From Streptomyces hyaluromycini (GTDB lineage: Bacteria > Actinomycetota > Actinomycetes > Streptomycetales > Streptomycetaceae), in contig NZ_BCFL01000028.1 of the NCBI RefSeq assembly GCF_002217755.1, positions 1 to 64,000 of the forward strand: a stretch of 64,000 nt of DNA. The letters are read 5' to 3'. A program made the position numbers and the translations under genes. The notes under the pieces were generated by a model. It made no database searches, had not been told where the DNA came from, and was given only the letters and a program-made list of their open reading frames with translations. This document shows, piece after piece, positions 60,462 to 64,000 of this stretch. The first letter of the stretch is position 1, and each line of letters begins with the position of its first letter.

Positions 60462-60578
60462 ATGACCGATACGTACGAGGTGGTCGTCGTCGGCGGCGCC
60501 GCGGCCGGGCTGTCCGCCGCGCTGGTCCTGGGCAGGACCCGGCGCCGCACCAACCTGGACGCGGCCGTGCGGGTGTAG
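60462..60578 (+). pseudogene. FAD-dependent oxidoreductase remnant
   Basis: A 38-codon frame with a good ribosome site (GGAGGTGGTCACC) reads MTDTYEVVVVGGAAAGLSAA, the dinucleotide-binding start of thioredoxin-reductase-like FAD/NAD(P) oxidoreductases. It then jumps to RTNLDAAVRV and a stop. Such enzymes are about 300 residues, so nearly the whole gene is deleted. Confidence 0.75.
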
Positions 60579-60607
60579 TCCGGGCGTGTCCGTTGCACCA
60601 TGGCTGC

Positions 60608-62146
60608 ATGTTGCTGACCCGGCTCGCCGAAGTGTCCCGGGAGGTCGCCGCCACCGCGGCCAGGTCCCGCAAGACGGCGCTGCTCGCCGAGCTCTTCCGG
60701 GAGACGGATCCCGACGACGTACCGGTCGTCATCCCCTACCTGGCCGGCCGGCTCCCGCAGGGCAGGCTGGGCGTCGGCTGGAAGGTGCTGAGCCGGCCCG
60801 TCGCACCGGCCGCCGCGCCGTCCCTCACCGTCCGCGGGGTCGACGCCCGGCTGACCGAGCTGGGCAAGGTCTCAGGTCCCGGCTCGCAGGCCGAACGCGC
60901 CCGGATCGTCGGCGAGTTGATGGGCGCGGCGACCGCGGACGAGCAGCGCTTCCTGCTGGGGCTGATCACCGGGGAGGTGCGGCAGGGCGCCCTCGACGCG
61001 GTCGCCGTCGAAGGGCTCGCGCAGGCGACCGGCGCGGACCCGGCCGCCGTCCGCCGGGCGGTGATGCTCGCCGGGTCCCTCCAGACGGTGGCCGAGGCGC
61101 TGCTCGCGGACGGCCCGGCGGCCCTGGACCGCTTCCGTCTCACCGTCGGCCGCCCGGTGCTGCCCATGCTGGCGCACACCGCCTCCTCGGTCGCCGAGGC
61201 GGTGCAGAAGCTGGGCGGCTGCGCTGTCGAGGAGAAGCTGGACGGCATCCGGGTCCAGGTCCACCGGGACGGCGACACGGTACGGATCTTCACCCGCACG
61301 CTGGACGACATCACCGACCGTCTGCCCGAAGTGACCTCGGCGGCAAGGGAGTTGAGAGGTGATCGCTTCATCCTGGACGGCGAGGTGATCTCCTTCGACG
61401 CGGACGGCCGGCCCCGCTCCTTCCAGGAGACGGCGGGACGGGTCGGCTCCCGGACGGACGTGGCGAAGGCGGCGCGGGAGGTCCCGGTCTCCCCCGTCTT
61501 CTTCGACGTGCTCTCGGTCGACGGCCACAACCTGCTCGACCTTCCGTTCGCCGACCGCCACGCGGAGCTGGCCCGGCTGGTCCCCGAGCCGATGCGGGTG
61601 CGCCGGGCACTGGTGTCCGGGCCGGACGACACGACGGCCGCCGAGGAGTTCCTCGCGGCCACCCTCGCCCGCGGCCACGAGGGCGTGGTCGTCAAGGCCC
61701 TCGACGCCCCCTACAGCGCCGGCCGCCGGGGCGCCTCCTGGCTGAAGGTCAAGCCCGTCCACACCCTCGACCTGGTGGTCCTGGCCGCCGAATGGGGCCA
61801 CGGCCGCCGCACCGGCAAGCTCTCCAACCTCCACCTCGGCGCCCGCGACACGGACGGCACCTTCGCCATGCTCGGCAAGACGTTCAAGGGCATGACCGAC
61901 GCGATGCTGGAGTGGCAGACCGCACGGCTCAAGGAGCTGGAGGTCTCGGACGACGGCTGGGTGGTGACCGTACGCCCCGAACTCGTCGTCGAGATCGCCT
62001 ACGACGGCCTGCAGCGGTCCACCCGCTACCCGGCCGGCGTCACCCTGCGCTTCGCCCGGGTGGTCCGCTACCGCGAGGACAAGCGGCCGGAGGAGGCCGA
62101 TACGGTGGAGACCCTGCTGGCCGCGCACCCGGAGGTACGGCGTTGA
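60608..62146 (+). CDS. ATP-dependent DNA ligase
   Basis: A 512-residue ATP-dependent DNA ligase similar in size and layout to mycobacterial LigB. An N-terminal DNA-binding domain (about 1-190) precedes the adenylation domain, with the nucleotidyl Lys in EEKLDGIRVQVHRDG (about 212), FILDGEVISFD and GHEGVVVKALDAPY. The C-terminal OB domain carries SWLKVKPVHTLDLVVL and RYPAGVTLRFARVVRY. It seals nicks using ATP. The stop overlaps the NUDIX gene start. No ribosome site is clear before the ATG at 60608. Confidence 0.9.
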   Translation: MLLTRLAEVSREVAATAARSRKTALLAELFRETDPDDVPVVIPYLAGRLPQGRLGVGWKVLSRPVAPAAAPSLTVRGVDARLTELGKVSGPGSQAERARIVGELMGAATADEQRFLLGLITGEVRQGALDAVAVEGLAQATGADPAAVRRAVMLAGSLQTVAEALLADGPAALDRFRLTVGRPVLPMLAHTASSVAEAVQKLGGCAVEEKLDGIRVQVHRDGDTVRIFTRTLDDITDRLPEVTSAARELRGDRFILDGEVISFDADGRPRSFQETAGRVGSRTDVAKAAREVPVSPVFFDVLSVDGHNLLDLPFADRHAELARLVPEPMRVRRALVSGPDDTTAAEEFLAATLARGHEGVVVKALDAPYSAGRRGASWLKVKPVHTLDLVVLAAEWGHGRRTGKLSNLHLGARDTDGTFAMLGKTFKGMTDAMLEWQTARLKELEVSDDGWVVTVRPELVVEIAYDGLQRSTRYPAGVTLRFARVVRYREDKRPEEADTVETLLAAHPEVRR

Positions 62147-62610
62147 CCGAGCCGAAGCGAAGCGCCGGACTGCTGTTGTTCCGGCATACCGGCGAGGGCC
62201 TTGAGGTGTTGCTCGGCCATATGGGCGGGCCGTACTTCGCGAAGAAGGACGCGGGCGCCTGGACCGTCCCCAAGGGCGAGTACGAGCCTGAGGAGCCGGC
62301 CTGGGAGGCGGCCCGGCGCGAGTTCCAGGAGGAGCTGGGCCTGCCGCCGCCGGACGGCGAGGCGATCGAGCTGGGCGAGGTCCGGCAGACCAACGGCAAG
62401 ATCGTGACGGCGTGGGCGATCGAGGCGGACCTGGACCCGGCCGCGATCGAACCCGGCGTCTTCGTGATGGAGTGGCCGCCGCGGTCGGGCCGGATCCAGG
62501 AGTTCCCGGAGCTGGACCGGGTGGCCTGGCTGACCCCCGACCGGGCCCGCGAGGTGATCGTCAAGGCCCAGGCCGCGTTTCTGGACCGGCTGGCGGAGCG
62601 CTCGGGCTGA
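62143..62610 (+). CDS. NUDIX hydrolase
   Basis: A 155-residue NUDIX protein of the diadenosine-polyphosphate-like or RppH-like type. The NUDIX box is complete: GEYEPEEPAWEAARREFQEE followed by LGL. The TTG start has GGAGG seven bases upstream and overlaps the ligase stop (TTGA), so the two are coupled. The pairing suggests hydrolysis of nucleotide by-products (ApnA or pyrophosphate-linked adenylates), but this is inference. Confidence 0.88.
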   Translation: MTEPKRSAGLLLFRHTGEGLEVLLGHMGGPYFAKKDAGAWTVPKGEYEPEEPAWEAARREFQEELGLPPPDGEAIELGEVRQTNGKIVTAWAIEADLDPAAIEPGVFVMEWPPRSGRIQEFPELDRVAWLTPDRAREVIVKAQAAFLDRLAERSG

Positions 62611-62685
62611 ACGGAGCCTCCTACGTTGCGGTCGGCCCGGCCGCGCGGGAAGGTCGTAGCAAGCCCGCTCCCAGGGAGGTCAGCC

Positions 62686-64000
62686 ATGCCCATCGCGACG
62701 GTCAACCCGGCGAACGGCGAGACGCTCGAAACGTTCGAGGCCATGGACGAGGACGAGCTCGAACGCCGGCTCGAACTCGCCGAGGCGACGTTCCGCACGT
62801 ACCGCACGAGCACCTTCGCCGAGCGCGCCCGGCTGCTGCACGCCGCCGCCGACCTGCTGGACGCGGACCTGGACGACATCGCGCGCACCATGACCACCGA
62901 GATGGGCAAGCCGCTGAAGCAGGCCCGTGCGGAGGCCGCCAAGTGCGCGAGGGCGATGCGCTGGTACGCCGACCACGCGGCGGAGCTGCTGGCCGACGAG
63001 GAGCCGGCGGAGACGGACGTGAAGGACTCGGGCGCGTCCCGGGTCCGGGTGCGCTACCGCCCGATCGGGCCGGTGCTCGCGGTGATGCCGTGGAACTTCC
63101 CGCTCTGGCAGGTGGTCCGCTTCGCCGCGCCGGCGCTGATGGCGGGCAACGTGGGCCTGCTCAAGCACGCGTCCAACGTCCCGCAGACCGCGCTGTATCT
63201 GGAGGAGCTGTTCCACCGGGCGGGCTTCTCCGAGGGCTGCTTCCAGACCCTGCTGATCGGCTCCGGCGCGGTCGACGACGTCCTGCGCGACGAGCGGGTG
63301 AAGGCGGCGACGCTCACCGGCAGCGAGCCCGCGGGCCGCGCGGTCGCCGCCACCGCCGGCGAGATGATCAAGAAGACGGTCCTGGAACTGGGCGGCAGCG
63401 ACCCCTACGTGGTGATGCCCTCGGCGGACATCGACCGGGCGGCGAAGATCGCGGTGACGGCGCGGGTGCAGAACAACGGACAGTCGTGCATCGCCGCGAA
63501 GCGGTTCATCGTGCACGCGGACGTCTACGACGCGTTCGCCGAGCGGTTCGTGGCGGGGATGGCGGCGCTGCGGACGGGCGACCCGATGGAGGAGGAGACG
63601 GACGTCGGGCCGCTCGCGAGCGAGCAGGGGCGCAAGGACCTGGAGGAGCTGGTCGAGGACGCCAAGCGGTCGGGAGCGCAGGTGCTGTGCGGCGGGCAGC
63701 GGCCGGACGGGCCCGGCTGGTACTACCCGCCGACCGTACTCGCCGGGATCCACCGCGACATGCGCATCCACCGCGAGGAGGCGTTCGGGCCGGTGGCCAC
63801 GCTGTACCGGGCCGGGGACCTGGACGAGGCGATCCTCATCGCCAACGACTCGCCCTTCGGGCTGAGTTCGAACGTGTGGACGCGGGACGAGGCCGAGGTG
63901 GACCGGTTCGTACGCGATCTGGAGGCCGGTGGCGTGTTCGTCAACGGCATGACCGCCTCCCACCCGGCGTTCCCCTTCGGCGGGGTGAAGCGTTCCGGGT
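62686..64000 (+). CDS. gabD: Succinate-semialdehyde dehydrogenase, 3' end outside window
   Basis: The first 438 codons of an aldehyde dehydrogenase of the GabD type; the gene runs off the window. VLAVMPWNFPLWQVVRFAAP is the cofactor region, the general base Glu is in VLELGGSDPYVV (about residue 230), and the nucleophilic Cys is in NNGQSCIAAKRF (about 265), a form typical of succinate-semialdehyde dehydrogenases. GGGAGG precedes the ATG. It makes succinate from succinate semialdehyde, for example in GABA breakdown. Confidence 0.88.
   Translation, partial: MPIATVNPANGETLETFEAMDEDELERRLELAEATFRTYRTSTFAERARLLHAAADLLDADLDDIARTMTTEMGKPLKQARAEAAKCARAMRWYADHAAELLADEEPAETDVKDSGASRVRVRYRPIGPVLAVMPWNFPLWQVVRFAAPALMAGNVGLLKHASNVPQTALYLEELFHRAGFSEGCFQTLLIGSGAVDDVLRDERVKAATLTGSEPAGRAVAATAGEMIKKTVLELGGSDPYVVMPSADIDRAAKIAVTARVQNNGQSCIAAKRFIVHADVYDAFAERFVAGMAALRTGDPMEEETDVGPLASEQGRKDLEELVEDAKRSGAQVLCGGQRPDGPGWYYPPTVLAGIHRDMRIHREEAFGPVATLYRAGDLDEAILIANDSPFGLSSNVWTRDEAEVDRFVRDLEAGGVFVNGMTASHPAFPFGGVKRSG

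Overview
The window looks like a piece of a Streptomyces (or closely related actinomycete) chromosome. The DNA is very G+C rich with strong third-position bias, GTG and TTG starts are common, and the gene families are typical: DHA2 exporters, SpoIIE/PP2C phosphatases with GAF or PAS domains, a LAL-type LuxR regulator, two-module Lrp, and a helix-turn-helix regulator/SDR pair. No rRNA, CRISPR array, phage structural module or biosynthetic core enzyme is visible. One tRNA gene, tRNA-Pro(GGG), is present.

Layout. (1) 1-7.9 kb is accessory and decayed. An SDR gene and its divergent XRE regulator come first, the regulator being cut by a full-length IS1380-family element. A two-gene operon of unknown function follows, visibly poorer in G+C than the rest. 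Then come a chimeric PhzF-like remnant, a second truncated IS1380 copy and a wrecked tyrosine-recombinase gene ending 117 bp from the 3' end of tRNA-Pro. This is what a dying tRNA-integrated element looks like. (2) 7.9-16 kb holds a DHA2 exporter with a divergent TetR, two SpoIIE-type phosphatases and a cyclase-family hydrolase. (3) 16-21 kb holds an RbsA-type sugar ABC transporter (ATPase, permease, lipoprotein) and a DedA protein. (4) 21-27.7 kb holds an MFS exporter, an isochorismatase-like protein, a MarR regulator, a large LAL regulator and an HdeD-like membrane protein. (5) 27.8-48.3 kb is an oxidative/catabolic region: LLM oxidoreductase, GMC oxidoreductase, LtrA, two related MarR regulators, MGT-type glycosyltransferase, MEKHLA protein, aldehyde dehydrogenase with TetR, PoxB, acetoacetate-decarboxylase-like protein, a YceI-WrbA fusion, tautomerase, zinc alcohol dehydrogenase, benzoylformate decarboxylase, atypical SDR, P450 and a two-module Lrp. 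(6) 48.5-56.3 kb holds an exporter, glucarate dehydratase, a response regulator whose kinase is deleted into a truncated FtsX gene, DUF779, a phosphodiester glycosidase and a GDPD/PI-PLC-like protein. (7) 56.4-64 kb holds an acyl-CoA dehydrogenase pair with a quinone reductase (translationally coupled), an XRE-cupin regulator, an ATP-dependent DNA ligase coupled to a NUDIX hydrolase, and a succinate-semialdehyde dehydrogenase cut by the window end.

The most interesting signal is regulatory. A palindrome TTGCTT-N4-AAGCA recurs before the LLM oxidoreductase, the GMC oxidoreductase, the glycosyltransferase and the YceI-WrbA gene. Relaxed or half versions occur before one MarR gene and the P450. 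Two paralogous MarR regulators lie inside the same 18 kb, so these scattered oxidative genes probably form one local regulon that responds to an unknown, perhaps aromatic or quinone-like, ligand. The second candidate for novelty is the unknown two-gene operon at 2960-5992.
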